A DNA stretch of 64,000 nt from Methanocalculus natronophilus (GTDB taxonomy: Archaea; Halobacteriota; Methanomicrobia; Methanomicrobiales; Methanocorpusculaceae), in the NCBI RefSeq assembly GCF_038751955.1, contig NZ_JBCEXH010000001.1, forward strand, positions 328,300 through 392,299, written 5' to 3'. The translations under genes were made by a program, and so were the position numbers. A model generated the notes under the pieces. It ran no database searches and had not been told where the DNA came from. It saw only the letters and a list, made by a program, of their open reading frames with translations. Positions 8,265-16,715 of the stretch are shown here, in pieces (position 1 is the first letter of the stretch; every line of letters starts with the position of its first letter).

Positions 8265-9146
8265 ATGATTCATGCCCGGAATATACGAAAGGAGTTCGAT
8301 TCATTCGTTGCACTGAACGGAATCGACTTTGATATCGAAGAGAGCGGAATATTCGGTATCATCGGGCATAACGGGGCCGGGAAGACGACGCTATTGAAGA
8401 TGATGGCTGGTCTTCTCACCCCGACGTCAGGCACCCTTGTTATTGACGGAATTGATGTCGGGCTCGAACCAATGAAGCTCAAAGAGAGGCTTGGATATCT
8501 CCCGGAAGAGTCACGGCTCTATGATACCATGACGATTCCCTCATACCTTGGATTCTTCGGGGATATTTACGGCATGGAGAAGAAAGCAGCAAAGCGGCGT
8601 GCCGAGGAGCTCCTTGATTCCCTGAACCTGAGTGATGAAGGGAAGAAGCTGGGGGAGCTCTCCAAAGGGATGCGGAGAAAAGTGGCTATTGCCAGGTCAC
8701 TCCTGCATGATCCGGCAATCCTGGTCTATGATGAGGCAACCTCGGGCCTTGACCCGATGACATCCCGGTTCATTACCGGCTATCTCACCCGGATCAGAAA
8801 TGAGGGGAGGATGATCATCCTCTCCGCACACAATCTCTTCCAGGTTGAGGAGATCTCAGATACCGTCATGATCCTCTCGGCCGGTGAAAAGGTCGCTTTT
8901 GGCACGATGGATGAACTCAGGGAGAAGTTTGGATCCCTCACCTACTATATCCATTTCCAGATAGAGGATCCCGATCTCATCGGGGCATCTGTTCCCTTCT
9001 CACAATTTGATGATGCCTATCTCTCAACTGCAAAGGATATTGACGAACTGAACCGGATCACCGCCAGGATTGCTGCTGCCGGGGGCAATGTCGAGCGGAT
9101 CGAGTCGCGGTACCCCACCCTCGAAGAGATGCTGATGGCAGTGTAG
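8265..9146 (+). CDS. ABC transporter ATP-binding protein
   Basis: A 293-residue ABC ATPase. It has Walker A GHNGAGKTT (about residues 34-42), the signature LSKGMRRK (about 131-138), Walker B ILVYDEATSGLD (about 151-162) and a switch histidine in ILSAHNL. The last about 80 residues are a variable C-terminal domain. It is encoded divergently from the two permease genes and is the natural energy subunit for them, in the manner of NatA-type exporters. A TATA-like element at 8231-8239 suggests a leaderless or nearly leaderless transcript. Confidence 0.9.
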   Translation: MIHARNIRKEFDSFVALNGIDFDIEESGIFGIIGHNGAGKTTLLKMMAGLLTPTSGTLVIDGIDVGLEPMKLKERLGYLPEESRLYDTMTIPSYLGFFGDIYGMEKKAAKRRAEELLDSLNLSDEGKKLGELSKGMRRKVAIARSLLHDPAILVYDEATSGLDPMTSRFITGYLTRIRNEGRMIILSAHNLFQVEEISDTVMILSAGEKVAFGTMDELREKFGSLTYYIHFQIEDPDLIGASVPFSQFDDAYLSTAKDIDELNRITARIAAAGGNVERIESRYPTLEEMLMAV

Positions 9147-9160
9147 AGGGATAGAGCAGC

Positions 9161-9240
9161 GGGTTGCTGGATGATGGCGGTTGTGTTGCCGGATGGGGAC
9201 AATGGGTTGTCGGATGATGATAATGGGTTGCCAGGGGTTT
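9161..9240 (+). repeat. Imperfect tandem repeat of about 21-23 bases
   Basis: Downstream of the ABC ATPase gene, about 3.5 copies of a degenerate unit built on GGGTTGCCGGATGATGAYAAT follow one another (GGGTTGCTGGATGATG, GTTGCCGGATGGGGACAAT, GGGTTGTCGGATGATGATAAT, GGGTTGCCAGGG). No gene uses it. It lies between the ATPase stop and tRNA-Lys. Confidence 0.5.
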
Positions 9241-9307
9241 CGAGAGCAGGGGTAGAGACGGGAAGAGAATACCCGGAAGAATTTGAGAAGAAGCAATACA
9301 AAGAGAA

Positions 9308-9381
9308 CGGGCCTGAAGGGATTTGAACCCCTGACCTACGGATTAAGAGTCCGTCGCTATTCCGAACTAAGCTACAGGCCC
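9308..9381 (-). tRNA. tRNA-Lys (anticodon CTT)
   Basis: On the minus strand the acceptor arms GGGCCTG and CAGGCCC pair perfectly. The anticodon arm ACGGA/TCCGT encloses CTCTTAA, giving anticodon CTT, and the T arm has GGGGTTCAAATCCC. The discriminator is G and CCA is not encoded. No intron is seen. Confidence 0.95.
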
Positions 9382-9504
9382 AATATATCAATCGGTTTTG
9401 ACCCAAATACGTTGTATTCAGGACTATTTATTTCTTCTGAATACCACCGGAGATCCCCGATCAGATACCCATCCTGCTCACAGCCGAAGGCAGACACGCA
9501 GCAG

Positions 9505-9592
9505 ACATGTACCTCCATGTGCTTCCTTGTGCTTCCTTGTACTTGCACCGTGTATTTCCATTGTACTTCCATGCACCCTCCATGCACCACCT
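9505..9592 (-). repeat. Short tandem repeats at 10-11 base spacing
   Basis: Read on the minus strand, about seven units of the form ATGGAAGTACA or AGGAAGCACA follow each other at 10-11 base steps, with one 13-base unit. The block lies upstream of tRNA-Lys on its own strand and upstream of the TrkA-N/DHH gene on the other. No coding frame explains it. Confidence 0.5.
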
Positions 9593-9644
9593 CAAAAAAG
9601 TGATCCAATCACGCTTATCATCTCGGAATGCGCAATAGGTAGGT

Positions 9645-11111
9645 ATGGCTGATGGCAAAAAAAAGAGCCCGAAACCCAAGGTTCGGTACATGGTATTTGG
9701 GTGCGGGAGCATCGGCTATAATGTCATCGAAGAGCTTCTGAAAGAGACTGAAGATATCATCGTCATCGATTCGGATGAGAAGCGGGTCGAAGACTTAAAG
9801 GATCATAAATACCAGGCAGTTGTCCACGATATGGAGGACAAAAAGCTCTTTTTTGAACTCCCCATTCCAGAAATTATCTTTGTTCTCTCAAGCAGCAAGG
9901 AAGCCAATATGAATGCCGTGGCACTGGCAAAGAGATGCCATCCGCAGGCATTCTGTATAGCGCGTGCAGTTGATCTCTTCTCCGTGGACACACTGGTTGA
10001 AGCAGGTGCGGATGTCGTCCTCTACCCGCAGCAGGTGGTGGCAAGATCAGCCGTAAACCATATGAAACGCCTGATTGCAGCCAGAAGTGCGCAGCAGCTC
10101 TACTCACTCCTTGAAGGAATGACCGGCACACTCGGGATCATCACCCATAGAAACCCGGATCCCGATGCAATTTCAAGCGCAATGGCACTCTGCGCCATAG
10201 CACAGAGCGCTTCCAAGGGAGAACTCAAATGCGCCATCCTCTATGGAGGCAACGTCGGCCACCAGGAGAACCGGGCATTTGTGAACCTTCTCGATATAGA
10301 TATGGAGCGGATCACGCCTGAACGGCTTGCTGAATGCAGCCACCTTGCGCTTGTGGACACCGGAGCGCCAGGTCCAAACAATGATCTCGATCCCTCACTG
10401 AAGATCGATATCATCATCGATCACCACAGCTCAGAAGGTGTCGAACTCAAGCAGAAACCACAATATATCGATATAAGACCCGAATCCGGCGCAACAGCCA
10501 GCATCCTGACCCAGTACCTGCAGGAACTTGATATCAGCGTCGACAAAACCATCGCAACAGCCCTGTACTATGGTATCCGGGCAGACACCCGGGAGTTCCG
10601 CAGGAATGTCACCGCAAGCGATCTCTATAATGCCGCATACCTCCTCCCCTTAACCGATCCCGATCTCCTTGACAAGATCATGTCTCCCTCCTATTCACAG
10701 GAGACACTGGAAGTAATGGGCAATGCGATTAATAACAGAAAGATCAAAAACGGCTTCCTCTTCTCAAATGTCGGTTATCTCAGGAACCGTGACGCCCTCC
10801 CGCAGGCAGCAGATATGCTCATCAACCTTGAAGGCGTCACCACCGCGCTTGTCTATGGGATCACCGATTCAAACATCACCATCTCTGCCAGGACCAAAGA
10901 CATCAGGGTGCACATCGGCAATGTCCTCAAGGAGGCATTTGAGGAGTTTGGTGACGCAGGCGGCCATGCGAACATGGCTGCAGCAGCAATCCCCCTGAAC
11001 TATTTCTCACTTGTCCGGGAGAAAGAAGATCTCCTGAAGATGATCATCGAGCCGATCCTGCTCAGGTTCTCACGGATTGTCGGCATCGATGACAACGGAG
11101 AGAACGAATGA
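9645..11111 (+). CDS. TrkA-N and DHH-DHHA1 domain phosphoesterase
   Basis: 488 residues. An N-terminal Rossmann domain of the TrkA-N/RCK type (GCGSIGYNV at about 19-27, acidic strand end VIDSD) is followed by a DHH phosphoesterase: HRNPDPDA (motif I), LVDTGAP (motif II), DHH at about 261-263 (motif III), ADTREF (motif IV) and a C-terminal DHHA1 domain with GGHANMAA. Bacterial DHH-DHHA1 relatives hydrolyse cyclic di-AMP or nano-RNA; archaeal proteins of this layout are plausible nucleotide phosphodiesterases linked to potassium or NAD sensing, which is inference. It overlaps mptE by four bases. Confidence 0.8.
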   Translation: MADGKKKSPKPKVRYMVFGCGSIGYNVIEELLKETEDIIVIDSDEKRVEDLKDHKYQAVVHDMEDKKLFFELPIPEIIFVLSSSKEANMNAVALAKRCHPQAFCIARAVDLFSVDTLVEAGADVVLYPQQVVARSAVNHMKRLIAARSAQQLYSLLEGMTGTLGIITHRNPDPDAISSAMALCAIAQSASKGELKCAILYGGNVGHQENRAFVNLLDIDMERITPERLAECSHLALVDTGAPGPNNDLDPSLKIDIIIDHHSSEGVELKQKPQYIDIRPESGATASILTQYLQELDISVDKTIATALYYGIRADTREFRRNVTASDLYNAAYLLPLTDPDLLDKIMSPSYSQETLEVMGNAINNRKIKNGFLFSNVGYLRNRDALPQAADMLINLEGVTTALVYGITDSNITISARTKDIRVHIGNVLKEAFEEFGDAGGHANMAAAAIPLNYFSLVREKEDLLKMIIEPILLRFSRIVGIDDNGENE

Positions 11112-11728
11112 GGTTTGAGGACTGGGAACCTCATTATACAGAAATACTCAATTACTTCGGCTTTGACCGTGAATCAGACGAAAGAGCAGCAGCGCTTCTC
11201 GGAGAGATCCTGGTCAAAAACGATATCGGACAGCTCAGGGATCTCATCTCGGAGCAAACCGTCACCATCTGCGGGAACGCCCCTTCTCTTGCCAGAGATC
11301 TCGACAGGATTGAAGGAACAGTCATCGCCGCAGATGCCGCCGCCCTCCATCTCCATGCACACGGGATCAGGCCGGATATCATCTTCACTGATCTGGATGG
11401 TGCTGAAGAGCCCTTTCTCGAGCTGAACAGGCAGAATACAGTGATCGTCGTCCATGCCCATGGCGACAACATCCCGCTCCTCAGACGATGGGTGCCTCTC
11501 TTTGACGGCCCGGTTGTCGGCACAACACAGAGCAGGCCGTTTGCCCATATCCATAACTTCGGCGGGTTCACAGATGGTGACCGGGCGGTCTTTGGAGCAG
11601 ACGCCCTTGGCGCAGAACGAATCATCATCTGTGGGTTTGACCTCTCCGACACCTCAGTTGATCCGATGAAGAGAGGAAAACTCACCTGGGCACGGCGGCT
11701 GCTCTCTCTGCTTGGCTATGACCTCTGA
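11108..11728 (+). CDS. mptE: 6-hydroxymethyl-7,8-dihydropterin pyrophosphokinase, MptE type
   Basis: 206 residues with the archaeal MptE (DUF115) pattern: GNAPSL (about 56-61), AADAAALHL, PDIIFTDLDG and VVHAHGDN in order, and a C-terminal FGADALGAERIIICGFD segment. MptE transfers pyrophosphate from ATP to 6-hydroxymethyl-dihydropterin in the pathway to methanopterin, the C1 carrier of methanogenesis. It overlaps the DHH gene upstream and the radical SAM gene downstream, forming a translationally coupled trio. Confidence 0.85.
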   Translation: MRFEDWEPHYTEILNYFGFDRESDERAAALLGEILVKNDIGQLRDLISEQTVTICGNAPSLARDLDRIEGTVIAADAAALHLHAHGIRPDIIFTDLDGAEEPFLELNRQNTVIVVHAHGDNIPLLRRWVPLFDGPVVGTTQSRPFAHIHNFGGFTDGDRAVFGADALGAERIIICGFDLSDTSVDPMKRGKLTWARRLLSLLGYDL

Positions 11729-13379
11729 TGCACTGATCATTGACGGATACGTCGACGAGCCCGCATGCCTCGGCGTTCCCCCCTACCTCTCACCCTACAT
11801 CAGGACCGTTGCAGGTGTTCTCATTGAAGCGGGATACCGCGTCCAATACCGGACAATCGACCAGGTCAGGTCTGCACCACAGGATCTCGCAAACCTCAGG
11901 AAGATCCCGCTTACAGTTGTGATCGCAGGCCAGACCGTTCCCGGAAAGTACCTCTCCGGAACCCCTGCCACCCTGACGGAACTCCGCCAGCTTGGAACGC
12001 TCTTTTCAGGAACGACCGCCCTTCTCGGCGGACCGATCGCCTACGGCATATCACCGGGTGGTGGGAAAGCAGCTGTCTCCGAACCAATAGCCGGATATGC
12101 AGGCAGCCTGGCAGGTGATCCCGCAACCTCACTCTTCCAGTACCTGGAGGGATTCGAATCTGATCGCCAGGAAAACTATGAAGAGAGCAGTGCCTGGAGC
12201 GTGCGTGGCGCAGAGATCATCAGGCAGCATCCCTGCTACCCTCACCTGATGCTTGAGCTGGAGACGGCAAAAGGCTGTCCCCGGTCTCTGACCGGCGGCT
12301 GCTCGTTCTGTACCGAACCATTCCTCGGCAGCCCCAGGTACCGGCCCATCAATCGTATCGAAGAGGAGGTGGCAGCACTTGCAGAACATGGCGCCACCCA
12401 CTTCCGGATCGGCCGCCAGCCTGATCTCCTTGTATACGGGAGCAGCGGCGGTGCATTCCCGCGACCTGAGCCTGAGAAGATAGAAGCCCTGTTTCATGCG
12501 ATCCGACGGGCAGCACCTGATCTGCAAACCCTGCATATCGACAATGTCAATCCCGCAACTATTGCAAGGCACCAGGAAGCTGCAACCGAAGCCCTGGAAG
12601 CAGTGGTCGCAGGCCATACGGCAGGCGATATCGCAGCCTTCGGGATGGAGACTGCAGATCCCGTTGTGATCGAGAGAAACAACCTGAAAGCCTCACCCGA
12701 AGAGGTGATGGACGCAATTGGAATCGTCAATACAATCGGTGGCAAAAGGGATACAAACGGCGTTCCCCACCTGCTTCCTGGCCTGAACTTCGTCTGCGGA
12801 CTTGCCGGGGAGACCGCCGACACCTATTGTATGAACAGGGAATTTTTAACCACGCTTCTGAACGAGGGACTTCTGGTCAGGAGGGTGAATATCAGGCAGC
12901 TGATGCCGTTTGCGGGGACAGCAGCCTATCGTGAGAACACCCTCGACCGCCACCAGTCACTCTTCCGGTCATTCAAGGAATGGACACGAAAAGAGTTTGA
13001 TACCGTCATGCTGCAACGGGTCTTTCCGCAATCAACACTTCTGAGAGATGCAGTTGTTGAGATCCCAGGCAGGCTCTCATTTGCACGCCAGATGGGAACA
13101 TACCCGATACTGATCGGACTGCCGCTTGAGTACCCGGCACAAACCGTCCTTGACTGTGTGGTTGTGGGGTATGGAAGCCGTTCGGTGACAGCCCTCCCCT
13201 CTCCGATCCCGGTCAACCGGCTGCCAAAACAGGCTCTCAGCGCCCTGCCCGGCATCGGGAAGAAGACAGCTGCTGCAATAGTTGTACGCAGGCCCATCAG
13301 GTCACACGAAGAATGGGTACAGGTGACCGGAGGAACAGCGCTGGATCACCTGATCGTTTTTGATGGAAACAATGAATAA
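11718..13379 (+). CDS. Radical SAM protein with C-terminal helix-hairpin-helix (COG1031 type)
   Basis: 553 residues. The radical SAM cluster motif is an expanded C-x7-C-x2-C in AKGCPRSLTGGCSFCTEP (about residues 190-205). The N-terminal region resembles a cobalamin-binding-like domain, and residues about 505-530 carry a helix-hairpin-helix motif (ALSALPGIGKKTAAAIV). This layout is that of COG1031, widespread in methanogens and of unknown reaction; the HhH suggests nucleic acid contact. The ATG at 11718 is chosen over a TTG at 11712. It overlaps the end of mptE by 11 bases. Confidence 0.8.
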   Translation: MTSDALIIDGYVDEPACLGVPPYLSPYIRTVAGVLIEAGYRVQYRTIDQVRSAPQDLANLRKIPLTVVIAGQTVPGKYLSGTPATLTELRQLGTLFSGTTALLGGPIAYGISPGGGKAAVSEPIAGYAGSLAGDPATSLFQYLEGFESDRQENYEESSAWSVRGAEIIRQHPCYPHLMLELETAKGCPRSLTGGCSFCTEPFLGSPRYRPINRIEEEVAALAEHGATHFRIGRQPDLLVYGSSGGAFPRPEPEKIEALFHAIRRAAPDLQTLHIDNVNPATIARHQEAATEALEAVVAGHTAGDIAAFGMETADPVVIERNNLKASPEEVMDAIGIVNTIGGKRDTNGVPHLLPGLNFVCGLAGETADTYCMNREFLTTLLNEGLLVRRVNIRQLMPFAGTAAYRENTLDRHQSLFRSFKEWTRKEFDTVMLQRVFPQSTLLRDAVVEIPGRLSFARQMGTYPILIGLPLEYPAQTVLDCVVVGYGSRSVTALPSPIPVNRLPKQALSALPGIGKKTAAAIVVRRPIRSHEEWVQVTGGTALDHLIVFDGNNE

Positions 13380-13396
13380 CGCCTTAGATACAAGAT

Positions 13397-16144
13397 ATGC
13401 CTATGTCTTCTGAAGGGGGGAGCGACAGGGCAACTGATCTCACCTGGCATGCAATGGGTATTGGAGATATCCGCAGCCACCTTCAGACAGAACAAGACGG
13501 ACTCTCAAAGGCAGAGGTTGCATCACGACAAGAACAGTATGGCAAAAACACCCTCCCCGGGAAAAAGGCCACCTCTACCATCCGCATTATCCTCAGGCAG
13601 TTTGCAAGCCCGCTGATATACATACTCGTTGTTGCAGGAATCGTCAAGGCGGTCGCAGATGACTGGACGGATGCAATTTTTATCTTTCTTGTCATCGGGC
13701 TCAATTCGGTGATCGGATCCATCCAGGAGTGGAAAGCCGAGCGAAATGCTGCTGCCCTTCAGGAGATGCTCACAATATATGCCCGGGTGAAACGGCAGGG
13801 ATATGAGGAGAAGATCCCTGCTGAAGACCTGGTTCCCGGTGATGTCGTCTATCTTGAAGCAGGAAGCAGGGTGCCAGCCGACGTCAGGATCATCTCCTCC
13901 TCCTCCCTTGCAATTGATGAATCGCTTCTGACAGGGGAGTCCGTTGCAACCAAAAAAAATACCCATACCCTTCCTGAGGATACGCCGGTTGCGGATCGAA
14001 GCAACATGGGATTTGCCGGAACCACCGTCATGTCAGGCCGTGGCTTAGGGATCGTCACAACAACGGCCACACGGACAGAAATAGGAAAGATCGCCCTTTC
14101 AGTAACCACCACAGAGGTTGGAAAAACCCCCCTCCTTATCAGGATGGAGCAGTTTGCACGGAATATCAGTATCGCCGTTCTCTTTGCCTGCATCGTCCTT
14201 GCTGCGGTCATCATCTACCAGGGAGAGCCCCCAACAGAGGTCTTCTTCCTTGCAGTTGCCCTTGCTGTTGCCGCCATACCTGAGGGGCTTCCGGTTGCCC
14301 TGACCGTTGCGCTTGCTGTTGCAACAACACGGATGGCAGAGCGCCATGTCATTGTCAGGCAGCTTTCGGCTGTCGAGAGCCTTGGGAGCTGTACTGTCAT
14401 TGCCAGCGATAAGACAGGGACACTGACGGTGAACCAGCAGACAGCCAAAATCATTGCCCTCCCGGGAGGCCGGGAATGTACTGTCTCTGGCGAGGGGTAT
14501 TCCGGGGAAGGAGAGGTGCTCGATGATACAGGTGATCCGGCCGGCATCACCGGCGCACTCAGCAACCTGATCAAAAGCGGAATCATCTGCAATGAAGGCG
14601 ATCTCAAAAAGCGGGATGAGAAATGGTCTTCCAATGGCGACGCGATGGATATTGCCCTGCTTGCCCTCGGGTACAAGGCAGGTTTTGACCCCGCAGCCAT
14701 CAGGGCCACACACACCGTTCTCGCCGAGATCCCGTTCTCCTCAGACAACCGGTTTGCCACGGTCTGGTACCAGGAAGGAGAGGAGCGGTATGTCGCAGTA
14801 AAAGGTGCTCTTGAAGTCATCCTGCCTGGTTGCAGGACGATGCTCACCCCTGAGGGAAGCAAAGCGATCAATACCGGTTCTGTTGAGGAGCAGATGAAGA
14901 GTCTCACCAGCCGGGGGTACCGTGTGCTTGCGGTTGCCGGTGGGACATCTGATCCCGTCGAGGTGAAAGGCGGACCGCCTCCGGAGCTTGAACTCTATGG
15001 CCTGGTCGGGTTCATCGATCCCATCAGGCCGGAAGTATATGGCGCTGTCATGGAGTGTTATGAGGCAGGTGTGGATGTGAAGATGATCACAGGTGATCAT
15101 CCGCAAACAGCTCTTGCCATAGCACAACAGCTTGGAATCGGAGAGGATGAAGATGACCTCATCACCGGACGCGAACTTGCAGCAGCAGGATCTCCAGGCA
15201 GCCCCGAATTTGCGGCCCTGGTCGACCGAAAACATGTGTTTGCACGGGTCAGCCCTGAGGAGAAGCTTCAGATAGTAAATGCGCTGAAGGCAGCAGGCCA
15301 TTTTGTGGCAGTGACCGGTGACGGCGTCAATGACGCACCGGCCCTCCGGTCGGCAAACATGGGCGTGGCTATGGGATCCGGAACCGATGTTGCAAAGGAC
15401 ACCTCTGCAATGATCATCACCGACGACTCCTTCTCCTCAATTGTTGCCGGTATCGAAGAGGGCAGATATGCATATGACAATGTCAGGAAAGTCATCTTTC
15501 TCCTTGTCTCAACCGGGTGGGCAGAAGTCTTCCTCTTCATAACAGCAATCTTCATCATCGGCCTTCCAATACCCCTTGTCGCAGCCCAGCTCCTCTGGCT
15601 GAATGTTGTGACAAACGGCATCAAGGGAGTTGTACTATCATTTGAGCCGGGCGAGCCACATACGATGAAACGGCCACCGCGTGATCCTGATGAGAAAATG
15701 TTTGACCGTGTGATGGTCAGGCAGATCGCTGTTGCAGGCACCACAATGGGCACTGTGGCATTTTTATTCTGGTTCTGGCTTCTGCAGGCGGGTTATTCCA
15801 CAGAAGAGGCTCGCAACCTCCTCATCCTGCTGGTGGTCATGCTCGAGAACTTCCATACCCTGAACTGCCGATCAGAGTACAAATCATTCTTCAGCATACC
15901 CATCTTCTCAAATATCTACCTGATCCTTGGAATCGTTGCAGCCCAGGCGATACATATTGCAGCCATGTACACGCCATTCTTCCAGGAGGCGCTGGGCATC
16001 GCACCAGTCTCCCTCAATGCATGGATAGGAGTCACGCTCCTCTCTTTCTCGGTTCTCGTGGTCGTGGAACTGTATAAGTATATCATCAACTGGATGGGAA
16101 TGGTGCCTGGAGAAGAGAGGAAACCTACAGCAGACGCTCCATGA
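13397..16144 (+). CDS. P2-type cation-transporting ATPase
   Basis: 915 residues with all P-type ATPase elements: the A-domain LTGES, the membrane motif PEGLP in helix 4, the phosphorylation site D338-KTGTLT, the nucleotide-binding KGALE and the hinge TGDGVNDAPAL. PEGLP and the N-terminal cation-ATPase domain place it with the SERCA/PMR1/Na,K-type P2 group rather than the heavy-metal P1 group. About ten membrane helices, with six after the hinge. The ion, Ca2+ or Na+/K+, cannot be fixed from the motifs seen. It starts at ATG 13397; ATG 13403 is possible. The 3' end overlaps the convergent GNAT gene by 20 bases. Confidence 0.9.
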   Translation: MPMSSEGGSDRATDLTWHAMGIGDIRSHLQTEQDGLSKAEVASRQEQYGKNTLPGKKATSTIRIILRQFASPLIYILVVAGIVKAVADDWTDAIFIFLVIGLNSVIGSIQEWKAERNAAALQEMLTIYARVKRQGYEEKIPAEDLVPGDVVYLEAGSRVPADVRIISSSSLAIDESLLTGESVATKKNTHTLPEDTPVADRSNMGFAGTTVMSGRGLGIVTTTATRTEIGKIALSVTTTEVGKTPLLIRMEQFARNISIAVLFACIVLAAVIIYQGEPPTEVFFLAVALAVAAIPEGLPVALTVALAVATTRMAERHVIVRQLSAVESLGSCTVIASDKTGTLTVNQQTAKIIALPGGRECTVSGEGYSGEGEVLDDTGDPAGITGALSNLIKSGIICNEGDLKKRDEKWSSNGDAMDIALLALGYKAGFDPAAIRATHTVLAEIPFSSDNRFATVWYQEGEERYVAVKGALEVILPGCRTMLTPEGSKAINTGSVEEQMKSLTSRGYRVLAVAGGTSDPVEVKGGPPPELELYGLVGFIDPIRPEVYGAVMECYEAGVDVKMITGDHPQTALAIAQQLGIGEDEDDLITGRELAAAGSPGSPEFAALVDRKHVFARVSPEEKLQIVNALKAAGHFVAVTGDGVNDAPALRSANMGVAMGSGTDVAKDTSAMIITDDSFSSIVAGIEEGRYAYDNVRKVIFLLVSTGWAEVFLFITAIFIIGLPIPLVAAQLLWLNVVTNGIKGVVLSFEPGEPHTMKRPPRDPDEKMFDRVMVRQIAVAGTTMGTVAFLFWFWLLQAGYSTEEARNLLILLVVMLENFHTLNCRSEYKSFFSIPIFSNIYLILGIVAAQAIHIAAMYTPFFQEALGIAPVSLNAWIGVTLLSFSVLVVVELYKYIINWMGMVPGEERKPTADAP

Positions 16145-16580
16145 TCAGCCGGTCAATATCCGGGTAATAGTATGCCTTCTCGTATGCGAGAATAGAAAAG
16201 CCTGTTGAAAGCAGAAGATCAGTGACCGGGCCGTGCCGTTTGGAGAGGGCAATCCTCACCCGTTCAACACCCATATCCTGAAACGACTGAAGGAGGGGGT
16301 TCATAAGGGCAGCCCCGATCCCTCGTCCCTGCCAGGCGGCAGTCACACCAATCCGCAGGATCCACCCCTCCCGAACCGTCTCCATCTCCTGCGCTCCGAT
16401 GATAAAACCGATCCGCTCCTCTCCGATTGCTGCGACAAAGTATACAGGGGTAAACAGTTCTCCTGCCTGCCGCAGGAAGATGGGGGAATACCCAAAATCC
16501 CCGAAGAGTTCGTAGTCTATCCGGCATATATGCGGATAATCGTCAGGAATATACGGCCGTATGCTGCACTCCATCTGCAT
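16125..16580 (-). CDS. GNAT family N-acetyltransferase
   Basis: About 151 residues with the GNAT acetyl-CoA motif A: ILRIGVTAAWQGRGIGAALM (about 75-95, with Q-GRGIG), preceded by the strand FIIGAQE. The substrate is unknown. A GAGAGG ribosome binding site precedes the ATG at 16580; ATG at 16574 is also possible. The first conserved block (IRPYIPDDYP) begins right after. Convergent with the P-type ATPase. Confidence 0.8.
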   Translation of the reverse strand: MQMECSIRPYIPDDYPHICRIDYELFGDFGYSPIFLRQAGELFTPVYFVAAIGEERIGFIIGAQEMETVREGWILRIGVTAAWQGRGIGAALMNPLLQSFQDMGVERVRIALSKRHGPVTDLLLSTGFSILAYEKAYYYPDIDRLIMERLL

Positions 16581-16715
16581 CAGTCCTCTCACGTACTACC
16601 TGCACAGACGGGGGAGATGTAAAGCTTTTCGTTTCGCTCATTTTTGCATATGTGTGGAAAACCCTTTGTCTCATTCCGCTCAACAATTAGGAATACAGCA
16701 GATCGAGGGATCCAG

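Noticed and set aside
9505-9592. CRISPR array
   Set aside because: Units are 10-11 bases without spacers and no cas genes are in the window.
16644-16715. 24-residue N-terminal extension of IleS
   Set aside because: A GTG at 16716 with a good ribosome binding site gives the usual archaeal N-terminus.
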